Shown: piece after piece, positions 11,043 through 19,248 of the stretch
Layout of the letters: every line of letters starts with the position of its first letter
Position numbering within the stretch: the first letter of the stretch is position 1
From: Moorena sp. SIOASIH
GTDB lineage: Bacteria; Cyanobacteriota; Cyanobacteriia; Cyanobacteriales; Coleofasciculaceae
Direction of reading: 5' to 3'
Length of the DNA stretch: 64,000 nt
Assembly (NCBI RefSeq): GCF_010671925.1
Contig: NZ_JAAHIH010000005.1
Location: 620,001-684,000, forward strand
Notes under the pieces: generated by a model
The model's database searches: none
Told to the model about the DNA's origin: nothing
Seen by the model: only the letters and a program-made list of their open reading frames with translations
Program-made: the position numbers and the translations under genes

Positions 11043-12155
11043 CTATTTAGACGATTTTGGTTTGTCTCCAGTATTACGAACGTTGACCAGCTTATTGAGT
11101 ACTTCAAACCAAAAGGGGGCTCCCATACAGATTGCGATCGCACTCAAAATAATCCCTACAACAAATTTGAAGTAAACCCAAGTCAAACCCAGCTCTCTGG
11201 GAAGGTGATTGGGTTCTTCAAACTGCTCTACAAGATTAGTTTCTCCCCAGCCAATGGGAAGGAAAGCTAGGTCATCTACAGCTGAGGTGATACTATCATA
11301 ACAGTCATTACTGTTTGATTCTTGCTGTAAACAGGCACCGGTTTCATTAACAATCCTATTAGTGACTTGATTGACAGCAGCTCTTACACTGTGGTTTTTA
11401 TAGAATTGATTGCTGATATTGATGGTATCAATATTCAAGGCTAGGGAAATCACTAATCCAATTAAAAAAGATATGGCTTTAGACTGACGCTTGTATACCC
11501 CTGCAGCTCGTGTCATGGATTCGTCAAACCATGTTGTTAGTTCTTCTTGGAGTTTTTTCAGGTCTTTGTTCCGGTCAGAGTATTCAAATTTGGCTTTATC
11601 AATCAGGGTTAAAAGAGTTATCTTTAAGTCTTCAGGAAGTAAATTTTTTATTTTATCTTCTTCAAGGGCTGTTTTAAAATTGTCCAGGGTAATATCGGCA
11701 TTATTTTTGAAGGTTGATGCCTGCTGAACAATGATCATGATTAAAGCGGTGGCAAAGGTATCTGATGGAATATAGGAAGGTCCACTAACCTTTGAGTTGG
11801 ATTTTGACTTTAATTGATTTTGGTTATCTAGACCTTTTGCTTCGTGATTAACTGATTTAAGCAACGGATTTTGATAGAGTTTTTTTAAAAGCCGTTTGGT
11901 CTTTTTTAAATTGTTAATCTGATCAACGGTTACATTAACTGATTCTTCATCTGACTCATCAACCACATCTTTCAGGGTTATATTTTGTAACTGAATCCCA
12001 CCATTAATTAAATTTTCGATAGCCCTCTGTAAGTGTTTAGTCCGCCATTGTAAAACGCTAGCAAGATATTCTTGAATTTCAGAGGCTAACAGACTGGTGA
12101 TCAGGTAGACAAAAAATAAGCCAAGGGCAACGTTTAGAATAGCAGATAAGTCCAT
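11043..12155 (-). CDS. Hypothetical membrane protein with N- and C-terminal transmembrane helices
   Basis: 370 residues. The first 25 residues form a membrane helix (NVALGLFFVYLITSLLASEI), then a helical cytosolic region, a central helix pair near residue 220 (ISFLIGLVISLALNIDTI) and a C-terminal helix (FKFVVGIILSAIAICMGAPF) before the tail FWFEVLNKLVNVRNTGDKPK. This arrangement recurs in uncharacterised bacterial proteins, from memory; function is unknown. It converges with the membrane-anchored gene before it. Confidence 0.65.
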   Translation of the reverse strand: MDLSAILNVALGLFFVYLITSLLASEIQEYLASVLQWRTKHLQRAIENLINGGIQLQNITLKDVVDESDEESVNVTVDQINNLKKTKRLLKKLYQNPLLKSVNHEAKGLDNQNQLKSKSNSKVSGPSYIPSDTFATALIMIIVQQASTFKNNADITLDNFKTALEEDKIKNLLPEDLKITLLTLIDKAKFEYSDRNKDLKKLQEELTTWFDESMTRAAGVYKRQSKAISFLIGLVISLALNIDTINISNQFYKNHSVRAAVNQVTNRIVNETGACLQQESNSNDCYDSITSAVDDLAFLPIGWGETNLVEQFEEPNHLPRELGLTWVYFKFVVGIILSAIAICMGAPFWFEVLNKLVNVRNTGDKPKSSK

Positions 12156-12179
12156 GAGTAACCAGCAGTCTCGTCAAAA

Positions 12180-12335
12180 AGAGCAGCAAAGGGAACAGCG
12201 AACAGGGAGTAGGGAGTAGGGAGCGGTGCGACCCGTGGCGAATTTAATTACGGGTCAAGCGCACGCCCTGGGAACAGAGGAAAAAAATTCTCACAATTCC
12301 TACACGGATCCCTATATTTTATCGTGAACTGCGTC
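12180..12335. repeat. MITE-like unit (GTGTAGGAATTGTGAGAA family) with a nested 46-bp-type repeat
   Basis: The right border, read on the minus strand, is ATAGGGATCCGTGTAGGAAT followed by TGTGAGAATTTTT. The left side is GGGAACA/GGGAGTA heptamers. A partial copy of the 46-bp palindromic family (GGTGCGACCCGTGGCGAATT) lies inside at 12225-12264. Relatives in the other orientation are at 30506-30653 and 35555-35745. Confidence 0.7.
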
Positions 12336-12383
12336 CTAAATCCTAGCCTGAAAATCCTAGGCAAATCATGGTCTGTTGAAGCT

Positions 12384-14453
12384 CTAAACTTCTACCTCTA
12401 GGGTTCTGAGTAAGAACGCCCACTTATCAGCAATCTCCTCAATTATCTTACTGGTGGGCTTCCCGGCACCATGTCCTGCTTTGGTCTCAATCCGAATTAA
12501 CACTGGTTGTTCCCCTTCATGGGCTTCCTGCAAGGCTGCGGCAAATTTGAAACTATGGGCAGGGACAACCCGGTCATCATGGTCAGCGGTGGTAATCAGG
12601 GTAGGGGGATAAGCGGTTCCTGGTTTGAGATTGTGTAATGGGGAATAGGCGTAAAGGGCTTTAAATTCCTCTGGGTTATCTGGGGAACCGAAATCGGAAC
12701 ACCAGGCCCAACCAATGGTAAATTTATGGAAGCGCAACATATCTAGTACTCCCACCGCTGGTAGGGCTGCACCGAATAAGTCTGGACGCTGAGTCATGCA
12801 AGCACCGACTAATAATCCCCCATTGCTACCGCCTGCGATCGCAAGTTTCTGTGGTGAGGTGTACTGAGCACCAATTAGCCACTCCGCCGCCCATATAAAA
12901 TCATCAAATACATTTTGCTTGTTGAGTTTTGTGCCAGATTGGTGCCAATCTTCCCCATACTCACCGCCACCACGGAGATTGGCAACAGCATAAACACCTC
13001 CCATTTCCATCCATACCAGATTGCTAATGGAGAAATTGGGGGTTATGGAGATATTAAAGCCGCCGTAGCCATAGAGGTAAGTGGGGTTATTGCTATCTAA
13101 CTCCAATCCCTTCTTGTGGGTGATAAACATAGGCACTTGGGTGCCATCTTTGCTAGGGTAGAAAACTTGTTTGGTCTCGTAGTCATCGGGATTAAAGTCT
13201 ACCTGGGGCTGCCGGAAAATGGTACTTTCTCCACTGACCATGTCGTAGCGATAGATGGTTGCAGGGGTGGTGAAGCTGGTATAGCTGTAGAAGGTTTCGG
13301 TATCATAACGTAAGCCATTGAAACCACCAACCGAACCAATACCAGGTAATTCGACTTCCCGCACAAAGGAACCATCTAGGTCAAAAATTTTGATGGAGGA
13401 GTGAGCATCTTTGAGGTAATCGGTCACAAATTGGTTGTTGAGTAAGCCTACACCTTCTAGGGTTTCATCGGCTTGGGGAATTATTTCTTGCCACTGTGCC
13501 TGATCAGGATGATTAGTATCAATGGCAATGACTCGACTGCGAGGGGCATCTAAGTCTGTGCGGAACCAAAATACTGATTGATCATTGCCGATGAAGCTAT
13601 AGCTGGCATCAAATTCTTTAATGAGTTCCACAACCGGGGAATCTGGGTCTTGCAAATTTTTATAAAACACCAGATTCTTGGGGTCAGTACCCAGGGTAAC
13701 TATAATTATCAGATAATTACCATCTTCAGTGACTCCACCACTGACACCCCATTCTTTCTGGTCAGGGCGCTCATAAATCAGAATATCTTCTGACTGGGGT
13801 GTTCCCAGCTTATGATAATAGAGCTTTTGATAATAATTGAGGTCTTCTAATTTAGTGGCTTCATTGGGTTCATCGAAGCGGCTATAGAAGAACCCTTGAT
13901 GGTCGTGAGTCCAAGATGCCCCAGAAAACTTTACCCACTTAATCTGATCCGAGAGGTCAAGACCTGTTTCCACCTCCCGCACTTGCCACTCTTGCCAGTC
14001 AGAACCAGACCTAGACAGACCATAGGCCAGCAGTTTGCCATCTTTACTAATGGCTAAACCTGATAGGGCAACGGTACCGTCTTCTGAAAGGGTGTTGGGG
14101 TCAAGTAATAGGGTTGGTTCAGCATCCAGGGAGGTCAAGGTGTAGAGAACACTTTGGTTCTGGAGACCATCGTTTTTGAAATAGAAGTAGCGATCGCCTT
14201 TTTTAAACGGAGTGCTATATTTCTCGTAATTCCATAGCTTGGTGATGCGCTGCTTAAGTGTTTCCCGTGTTGGTATTTCGCTGAGATAACCAAAGGTGAC
14301 TTGATTCTGTGCTTCTACCCAAGCTTTAGTTTCCTCTGAATCTGGGTCTTCTAGCCACCGGTAAGGGTCAGCAACTAGAGTACCGTGGTAATCATCGACT
14401 TGGTCGGCTTTGCGGCTTTTGGGATAGTTCAGGGGTTGACTGGTAGATGGCAT
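12384..14453 (-). CDS. Prolyl oligopeptidase (S9A serine peptidase)
   Basis: 689 residues, the normal length for S9A. The N-terminal part carries the family signature DDYHGTLVADPYRWLEDPDS, followed by the beta-propeller. The C-terminal alpha/beta-hydrolase domain has the nucleophile Ser543 in GGSNGGLL, a later Asp in TADHDDRVVPAHS and His in KAGHGAGKPTSK. It cleaves short peptides after proline. No signal peptide is seen, so it is probably cytosolic. Single gene with repeats downstream and Uma2 divergent upstream. Confidence 0.95.
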   Translation of the reverse strand: MPSTSQPLNYPKSRKADQVDDYHGTLVADPYRWLEDPDSEETKAWVEAQNQVTFGYLSEIPTRETLKQRITKLWNYEKYSTPFKKGDRYFYFKNDGLQNQSVLYTLTSLDAEPTLLLDPNTLSEDGTVALSGLAISKDGKLLAYGLSRSGSDWQEWQVREVETGLDLSDQIKWVKFSGASWTHDHQGFFYSRFDEPNEATKLEDLNYYQKLYYHKLGTPQSEDILIYERPDQKEWGVSGGVTEDGNYLIIIVTLGTDPKNLVFYKNLQDPDSPVVELIKEFDASYSFIGNDQSVFWFRTDLDAPRSRVIAIDTNHPDQAQWQEIIPQADETLEGVGLLNNQFVTDYLKDAHSSIKIFDLDGSFVREVELPGIGSVGGFNGLRYDTETFYSYTSFTTPATIYRYDMVSGESTIFRQPQVDFNPDDYETKQVFYPSKDGTQVPMFITHKKGLELDSNNPTYLYGYGGFNISITPNFSISNLVWMEMGGVYAVANLRGGGEYGEDWHQSGTKLNKQNVFDDFIWAAEWLIGAQYTSPQKLAIAGGSNGGLLVGACMTQRPDLFGAALPAVGVLDMLRFHKFTIGWAWCSDFGSPDNPEEFKALYAYSPLHNLKPGTAYPPTLITTADHDDRVVPAHSFKFAAALQEAHEGEQPVLIRIETKAGHGAGKPTSKIIEEIADKWAFLLRTLEVEV

Positions 14454-14684
14454 GGTGGCAGATGGTGAAGCAGCGTTTCTAGTTTAACGTTTCTATTCTT
14501 TGGGCCGAGGTTGGAGGACATGGGTAGTTATCGGGCTGATCGCGAATTGATCTAAAATCTATATAAGGCTAATAATAAGGTAGAGGGATAAGGGTGGAAA
14601 TTGTAACCAGCAAGATGCCGGTTCCACCAAGATGCCGGTTCCACCAAGATTCCTGTTGGGGAAGGCAAATCGCCCCTGATAATT

Positions 14685-15290
14685 ATGACTAGATCGATCA
14701 CACCACAACTAGCAACGCCCCTAGAGCTCAAGACTCGTCCGGCTTTTGATATGAGTGATGACGAATTCTTTGCTTTTTGTCAGCTTAATCGGGAGTTACG
14801 GATCGAACGGGACCAAGATGGAAGGCTTGTTATTATGACTCCTACAGGAGGGGAAACTGGCGGTCGCAATTTTGATTTGATTGTTCAGTTTGGCAATTGG
14901 GTATGCCAAGATGGTACAGGGAAAGGTTTTGATTCTTCTACTGGCTTTATACTTCCCAATGGAGCAAATCGTTCTCCTGATGTTGCTTGGGTCAAGCTTG
15001 AGAGGTGGGAATCCCTAACTAAAGAACAACGAAAGAAGTTTGTACCCCTATGCCCCGATTTTGTGATTGAGCTACGTTCTGGAAGTGATCGCCTGGAAAA
15101 CTTGCAAGACAAAATGGCAGAGTATAGGTCAAATGGGACTTTGCTAGGTTGGCTGATTGACCCGAATCAGCGGCAAGTTTATGTATATCGTCTTGGGGCG
15201 GAAGTTGAACAACTGGATAATCCAGCGAAGGTGAGTGGTGAGCCAGTTTTACCTGGGTTTGTGCTCCAGATGGATGAGATCTGGGATTGA
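14685..15290 (+). CDS. Uma2 family (DUF820) putative endonuclease
   Basis: 201 residues. Typical Uma2 features: MSDDEFFAFCQLNRELRIER, a GGRNFDLIVQFGNWV segment, SPDVAWVKLERW and PDFVIELRSGSDRLENLQDK with the PD-(D/E)xK-like core, then LLGWLIDPNQRQVYVYR. Uma2 genes are abundant in cyanobacteria; some are relics or cargo of mobile elements and their function is not settled. It opens the accessory island. Confidence 0.9.
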   Translation: MTRSITPQLATPLELKTRPAFDMSDDEFFAFCQLNRELRIERDQDGRLVIMTPTGGETGGRNFDLIVQFGNWVCQDGTGKGFDSSTGFILPNGANRSPDVAWVKLERWESLTKEQRKKFVPLCPDFVIELRSGSDRLENLQDKMAEYRSNGTLLGWLIDPNQRQVYVYRLGAEVEQLDNPAKVSGEPVLPGFVLQMDEIWD

Positions 15291-15318
15291 GGAGCCTACC
15301 CAAGATACGTTCAATTTT

Positions 15319-15366
15319 TGCGATCGCATTGCCATGGGACTGTGGGAACAGGTTAAAAAACAGTTT
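15319..15366 (+). pseudogene. Short fragment of a DUF4157-type eCIS effector gene
   Basis: About 36 bases from CCATGGGACTGTGGGAACA match 60753-60788 in the large DUF4157 gene with four differences; the translation MGLWEQVKKQF compares with MGLWEHVKEQF. Both are preceded by GCGATCGC. There is no continuing similarity, so this is a relic and not a working gene. Confidence 0.5.
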
Positions 15367-15530
15367 AGCAAAAGTAAGCTATTGCCACTGTTCGCGCTGC
15401 TTGACAATATTCGCACAAAAATTTGGCACGCTACTTAAGCCACTTTCACCAGTTGAGATTTTAATCTAGCTTGGAGTTAGATACACTAGGTAATATGTAA
15501 AATCTCTACCCAATGCCAAAGAAAATCAGG

Positions 15531-15576
15531 AGGTGCGACCCGTGGCGAATTTAATTCGCCAACGGAAAGCGCACCT
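15531..15576. repeat. 46-bp palindromic repeat inserted at the start of hicA
   Basis: Identical ends to the other copies (AGGTGCGACCC...GCGCACCT). It lies after ATGCCAAAGAAAATCAGG, which looks like the original 5' end of hicA. Confidence 0.9.
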
Positions 15577-15781
15577 CATAGAACTCAAACAAATGCTTCA
15601 CCAAGCGGGTTTTACAGAAATACGAGGTAAAGGAAGTCATACAAACTGGATACATCCTCTTTATGCTGGAAAACTAACAGTTTCAGGTAAAGACGGAAAC
15701 GAGGCTAAACCCTATCAAGAAAAGAATGTACAAAAAGCTATTGATGAAGTACTAGGTAATCTTAATAATGATCAAACTTAA
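15542..15781 (+). CDS. hicA: HicA-like toxin with start region displaced by a repeat
   Basis: The body ELKQMLHQAGFTEIRGKGSH followed by HPLYAGKLTVSG is HicA (YcfA-type mRNA interferase) with the catalytic GSH histidine. The family start MPKKIRELKQ can be reconstructed by joining the ATG at 15513 to GAA at 15581, so a 46-bp repeat plus a few bases has been inserted. From the old ATG, translation now stops inside the repeat. A GTG at 15542, eight bases after AGGAGG (15528-15533), stays in frame and could rescue expression with a different N-terminus. It overlaps hicB by 14 bases. Whether it is active is unknown. Confidence 0.75.
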   Translation: MANLIRQRKAHLIELKQMLHQAGFTEIRGKGSHTNWIHPLYAGKLTVSGKDGNEAKPYQEKNVQKAIDEVLGNLNNDQT

Positions 15782-15986
15782 ATATCAAATGATAATTCAA
15801 TGGTCAGAAGAAGATAATTGTTTTTTAGTTGGTTTTCCCGACTTCCCCGGACAACAATGGCGGAGTCATGGCGATACTTATGAAGAAGCGGTTAATAATG
15901 GAACTGAAGCTTTAGAATCTTTGGTAATAGCCTATCAAGAAACAGGTGAAAATCTTCCCGAACCAACTATCAATACAGCAGCCTAG
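15768..15986 (+). CDS. hicB: HicB-like antitoxin
   Basis: 72 residues with the HicB fold: YQMIIQWSEEDNCFLVGFPD, then FPGQQWRSHGDTYEEAV and NGTEALESLVIAY. HicB neutralises HicA and usually represses the operon. It overlaps the 3' end of hicA by 14 bases, as expected for a coupled pair. It lacks an extra C-terminal DNA-binding domain. Confidence 0.85.
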   Translation: MIKLKYQMIIQWSEEDNCFLVGFPDFPGQQWRSHGDTYEEAVNNGTEALESLVIAYQETGENLPEPTINTAA

Positions 15987-16006
15987 TTAGTGCGATTGAC
16001 CGTAGA

Positions 16007-16351
16007 TCAAGCTACTTGAGGAGCAAATTCAGTATATTGTCTCAGATGAGGTGGATGAAATGCTAAAACAATCTCCTCTGGTGGTATCCCCTTCTGTAAC
16101 AAATCTGTGGCCACCCCATCCTCGGTCCAATCTTCCTCAATCCAAATCTTGTCATCTTTGAAACGGATATGAATCATCACACTCTTAATCCGTTCATCTT
16201 TCCACCAACCCATCAGCAGCAAAAGGTACTGATCCTGTAGCTGATCAAACGCTAAAGCACTTTCAGTGGTAGAACCAGATTTTTCATTGATCTGATGATA
16301 CTCTGTTAAAACTTCCTGGACAATTTCCCGATAACGCTTTAATCTATCCAT
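16007..16351 (-). CDS. xisI: XisI-like protein
   Basis: 114 residues: MDRLKRYREIVQEVLTEYHQ, DKIWIEEDWTEDGVATDLLQ, and the C-terminal FHPPHLRQYTEFAPQVA. XisI with XisH was described as a factor required for fdxN-element excision in Anabaena; the many homologues elsewhere are uncharacterised. It is almost identical to the intact copy at 18137-18514. Its xisH partner is reduced to a remnant. Confidence 0.88.
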   Translation of the reverse strand: MDRLKRYREIVQEVLTEYHQINEKSGSTTESALAFDQLQDQYLLLLMGWWKDERIKSVMIHIRFKDDKIWIEEDWTEDGVATDLLQKGIPPEEIVLAFHPPHLRQYTEFAPQVA

Positions 16352-16402
16352 TGCTCAATCACCTCACTTTCCGAATCAACGACCAATAACTTAACCTGAT
16401 TT
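16339..16402 (-). pseudogene. C-terminal remnant of xisH
   Basis: The DNA matches 18502-18565 closely and encodes the last residues VKLLVVDSESEVIEQWID, then similarity stops at about 16400. The rest of xisH is missing, so the upstream partner of this xisI was lost. Confidence 0.85.
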
Positions 16403-16452
16403 CGTATCTCGAACCCAGCACTCACTCGATTCAATAGCTTAATAAACGTGCT

Positions 16453-16779
16453 TTAGATTTCTGGATCATCACCTAAAAGTTGATCTATACTTTCGAGCCT
16501 TTGTTGAGAACCACGGCGAACACGATGAAATGCTTCCTTTAACGGAATACCTTCTCCTTGCTCAAACTCCTTAATACTCTTTCGGATGCCCGCAATAGAC
16601 TCAAGCAATTCCATCCTATCGAGAAGTTGCTGATAGCTTTCAGCATCTTGAACAACTGCAGCAGCTTTGCCATTAACAGTAAGAACGATTGGTGCTTTAG
16701 TTTCTTTGAGCCTTGCGATAAAGGCTTTAGCGCCCCGTTGGAATTCTGAGAGGGGATGGATGTCACTCAGACTAAACAT
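16453..16779 (-). CDS. Phd/YefM-type antitoxin
   Basis: 108 residues: DIHPLSEFQRGAKAFIARLK, APIVLTVNGKAAAVVQDAES, YQQLLDRMELLESIAGIRKS. This is the Phd/YefM DNA-binding domain with a longer helical C-terminus that would bind a ParE/RelE-type toxin. No toxin gene follows on this strand; the xisH remnant is directly downstream, so the antitoxin looks orphaned. Confidence 0.85.
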   Translation of the reverse strand: MFSLSDIHPLSEFQRGAKAFIARLKETKAPIVLTVNGKAAAVVQDAESYQQLLDRMELLESIAGIRKSIKEFEQGEGIPLKEAFHRVRRGSQQRLESIDQLLGDDPEI

Positions 16780-16854
16780 GATAGTTTTTAGAAATTATTT
16801 GATAATTTAATGTTAATAGCTTGAAACTGTTTTGTCTAATGGGATCCATTTAGC

Positions 16855-17016
16855 AGTCAGTGGTCAGCAGTCAGTGGTCAGTGGTCAGTGGTCAGCCTTT
16901 AGCTGATAGCTGATAGCAGCTCAAGTAGCGTGCGCATAAGCTGATAGCTGATAGCTGATAGCTGATAGCTGATAGCTGATAGCTGATAGCTGATAGCTGA
17001 TAGCTGATAGTTTACA
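16855..17016. repeat. Heptamer arrays (CAGTGGT and GCTGATA)
   Basis: CAGTCAGTGGTCAG units followed by about 15 units of the heptamer AGCTGAT/GCTGATA, interrupted by CTCAAGTAGCGTGCGC. Confidence 0.9.
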
Positions 17017-17020
17017 ACTA

Positions 17021-17323
17021 TCAAACTTTCGGGACGACTTCTACCTTCACTTCCATCCCTACTTTTCCTAGCAAATTAATTAACTTATCCACACTGAATC
17101 GACTAATTTCACCATTCATTAAATTACTAATCCTCGGTTGGGTTTCTCCCAAAAACTCTGCTGCCTCATTTTGAGTCCATCCCCGCTCCTGAATATAGGA
17201 ACGTAAATCTAACATCAGATCCGCTCTTACCTTGAGATTCATTGCTTCTTCTGCCTCAAATCCCAAATCTTTAAATACATTGTCGTCCCCTAACAGGACG
17301 TTTACGGTTTTTTCCTCAGTCAT
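17021..17323 (-). CDS. XRE/HTH antitoxin of a HigBA-like module
   Basis: 100 residues with a helix-turn-helix (LRSYIQERGWTQNEAAEFLG then ETQPRISNLMNGEISRFSVD). The N-terminal EEAMNLKVRADLMLDLRSYI form is usual for antitoxins paired with Gp49-like toxins. The start ATG overlaps the TGA of the toxin remnant upstream (ATGA), showing the toxin-first operon order. Confidence 0.85.
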   Translation of the reverse strand: MTEEKTVNVLLGDDNVFKDLGFEAEEAMNLKVRADLMLDLRSYIQERGWTQNEAAEFLGETQPRISNLMNGEISRFSVDKLINLLGKVGMEVKVEVVPKV

Positions 17324-17487
17324 TTTTATGTTTATCCTTTTGTTCCTTTCTAAACTGAACCATCTCCTGATAACGCTTCTGTCCTAGTTGAATGTCCCGC
17401 TTTGAGGTCTTCTGTGTTTTTTTATGGAAAACATGAAGTACATAAATAGCTTTTGCTGCTTGTATCAATGTCAAACACCTTAATACG
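17320..17487 (-). pseudogene. Gp49/HigB-like toxin, C-terminal remnant
   Basis: In the frame ending at TGA 17320-17322 the coding strand gives AIYVLHVFHKKTQKTSKRDI and QLGQKRYQEMV, the conserved C-terminus of phage Gp49-like/HigB toxins. Upstream of about 17487 similarity and frame are lost and the end of a PIN-domain gene follows. The toxin is therefore truncated and the partner antitoxin left alone. Confidence 0.75.
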
Positions 17488-17508
17488 TAGTGCTATATAG
17501 GGCAGTCG

Positions 17509-17886
17509 CTACCAATTAATTACTGTTAAAACCGTTACCTTCGCAAATTCTTGATCAGCCGTCACCAAACTGGCAGAATTTTGTATAGCCATCGCCGCAA
17601 TTATAGCATCGGGCAATTTCAACCTATATTGCTGGCGAATTTCAATAATTTTCTCAATCAACCCAGTGTCAATCGACACTAAACCGATCACCTCTACTCG
17701 CTGAAGAAACTGTTTAAAAAGTTGGCGATCGCTTTCGGCTAGCCCAGAAAACGCCAGAAACTCAATTTGGCTAATAACTGAAATCCCGATCCACTCAGCA
17801 TTTTGTAATAATTGAATTAGTTGAGTATTTCCTTGCAGTAGGGCCACAATTGCATTCGTATCCAGAAAATAGCGATTACCACTCAT
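17509..17886 (-). CDS. vapC: PIN-domain toxin (VapC-like)
   Basis: 125 residues. Acidic PIN residues are visible: RYFLDTNAIVALLQG at the start, ISVISQIEFLAFSG, KLPDAIIAAMAIQ and SLVTADQEFAKV. VapC toxins are Mg-dependent ribonucleases that cut tRNA or rRNA. The start overlaps the upstream antitoxin by 11 bases. Confidence 0.9.
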   Translation of the reverse strand: MSGNRYFLDTNAIVALLQGNTQLIQLLQNAEWIGISVISQIEFLAFSGLAESDRQLFKQFLQRVEVIGLVSIDTGLIEKIIEIRQQYRLKLPDAIIAAMAIQNSASLVTADQEFAKVTVLTVINW

Positions 17887-18100
17887 CCCTTAGATTCCTT
17901 TGCATAGCTACCGCATCTCCCCCAAAGGTTAATCGCCCCACCAAATCAGAAAAATCATACTTTAATTCCTGCTTCTCAACTGATGAAACTGGATCTAAAA
18001 CAAGAACAACATTAACCTCAACTGCCCTTAACTGAGTCGGAATAGTAAGATTCAAACAACCAGATTCATCAGTTTTAGTGGTCAGTTTTAGAACTTCCAT
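17876..18100 (-). CDS. VapB-like antitoxin for the PIN toxin
   Basis: 74 residues; LTTKTDESGCLNLTIPTQLR resembles the swapped-hairpin strand of cyanobacterial small antitoxins, followed by a tail with DFSDLVGRLTFGGDAVAMQR that likely wraps the toxin. Overlap with vapC and position first in the operon support the role. The DNA-binding class is not certain. Confidence 0.7.
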   Translation of the reverse strand: MEVLKLTTKTDESGCLNLTIPTQLRAVEVNVVLVLDPVSSVEKQELKYDFSDLVGRLTFGGDAVAMQRNLRDEW

Positions 18101-18136
18101 TGCCAGTAGAATGAGTGGACTTTACCTTAGCTTATC

Positions 18137-18514
18137 TTAGCGCGATTGATCGTCTATTAGCATAGTGCGTTCCGCTACTTGAGGAGCAAATTCAGTATAT
18201 TGTCTGAGATGAGGTGGATGAAATGCTAAAACAATCTCCTCTGGTGGTATCCCCTTCTGTAACAAATCTGTGGCCACTCCATCCTCGGTCCAATCTTCCT
18301 CAATCCAAATCTTGTCATCTTTGAAACGGATATGAATCATCACACTCTTAATCCGTTCATCTTTCCACCAACCCATCAGCAGCAAAAGATACTGATCCTG
18401 TACCTCATCAAAAGCTAAAGCACTTTCAGTGGTAGAATCAGATTTTTGATTGATCTGATGATAGTCTTTTAAAACTTCCTGGACAATTTCTCGATAATGC
18501 TTTAATCTATCCAT
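18137..18514 (-). CDS. xisI: XisI-like protein (intact pair)
   Basis: 125 residues, nearly the same protein as that at 16007-16351 but with a longer C-terminus. It overlaps xisH by 13 bases, giving the usual xisH-xisI operon. Homologues control fdxN-element excision in heterocysts; here no fdxN element is seen. Confidence 0.9.
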   Translation of the reverse strand: MDRLKHYREIVQEVLKDYHQINQKSDSTTESALAFDEVQDQYLLLLMGWWKDERIKSVMIHIRFKDDKIWIEEDWTEDGVATDLLQKGIPPEEIVLAFHPPHLRQYTEFAPQVAERTMLIDDQSR

Positions 18515-18948
18515 TGCTCAATCACCTCACTTTCCGAATCAACGACCAATAACTTAACCTGATTGCGATTGATAATCATCTGAGTTAACTGGCGTTTAAA
18601 ATAATTTTTGTAAGTTCCTTTGGTAATTGCCAAATACAGTTTGAAATCCAATTGTTTTTCTACCAAAATATCCCTATAAACAATATACTGACCCACAGCC
18701 TTTTCTAGGTCATTTACAAACGAGCGACCCAAGAAACTCTTGACCTCTACAAGAATTTTTCGACCCTGCTTTTCTGCTGCGATCGATTTTTCTGCTGCAA
18801 TATCCACGTATAAGCGCTCGCCACCATACTCCAAAGTATAATCATCAGTTAAAATCTCCCAGCCATCTTTGACTAATGCAAATCTAACAGCATTATGGTA
18901 AATATCTTTAGCAGGCATGGGCATTGTTGCAGCAAAGACCGGTTCCAT
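18502..18948 (-). CDS. xisH: XisH-like protein
   Basis: 148 residues. MPAKDIYHNAVRFALVKDGW and EKQGRKILVEVKSFLGRSFV are typical; the D...EVKSF pattern is PD-(D/E)xK nuclease-like, the fold assigned to XisH. It includes YIVYRDILVEKQLDFKLYLA and ends EVIEQWID. A start at about the MPAKDIYHN methionine is possible. Confidence 0.9.
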   Translation of the reverse strand: MEPVFAATMPMPAKDIYHNAVRFALVKDGWEILTDDYTLEYGGERLYVDIAAEKSIAAEKQGRKILVEVKSFLGRSFVNDLEKAVGQYIVYRDILVEKQLDFKLYLAITKGTYKNYFKRQLTQMIINRNQVKLLVVDSESEVIEQWID

Positions 18949-18988
18949 CCTAACGCGATATTGAAGGTGATCTCAAGTGTGTCCAAAT

Positions 18989-19062
18989 GCGTTCGCGTAG
19001 CGTGGCCTACGGCCAATCGCTTTTAGCGGAAGCTGAGGCCGTAGGCCACGCTTCGCGAACGC
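18989..19062. repeat. Inverted repeat, 26-bp arms with one mismatch
   Basis: Left arm GCGTTCGCGTAGCGTGGCCT ends at 19014; right arm 19037-19062 is its reverse complement with one change. The stretch 18949-19248 repeats parts of these arms again near 19080-19110 and holds no gene. Confidence 0.9.
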
Positions 19063-19248
19063 TTCATCGCACAAGTGCGGAAGCTGAGGCCTACGGCCAA
19101 TCGCTTTTAGCCGCTCCAAAAGACCATCGCAAAGCCCTAACCCTTTCCGCTAATCCCACGTCTCAATGGCCTGAGCTAGTGTTTGAGATTGATACAAGCA
19201 GCAAAAGCTGTTCTAGTAAACTCTTGCCTATTCCCTACTCCCTACTCC

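Noticed and set aside
15235-15469. Two short plus-strand frames after the Uma2 gene
   Set aside because: Overlap the Uma2 3' end and the effector relic; different frames and no gene-like start.
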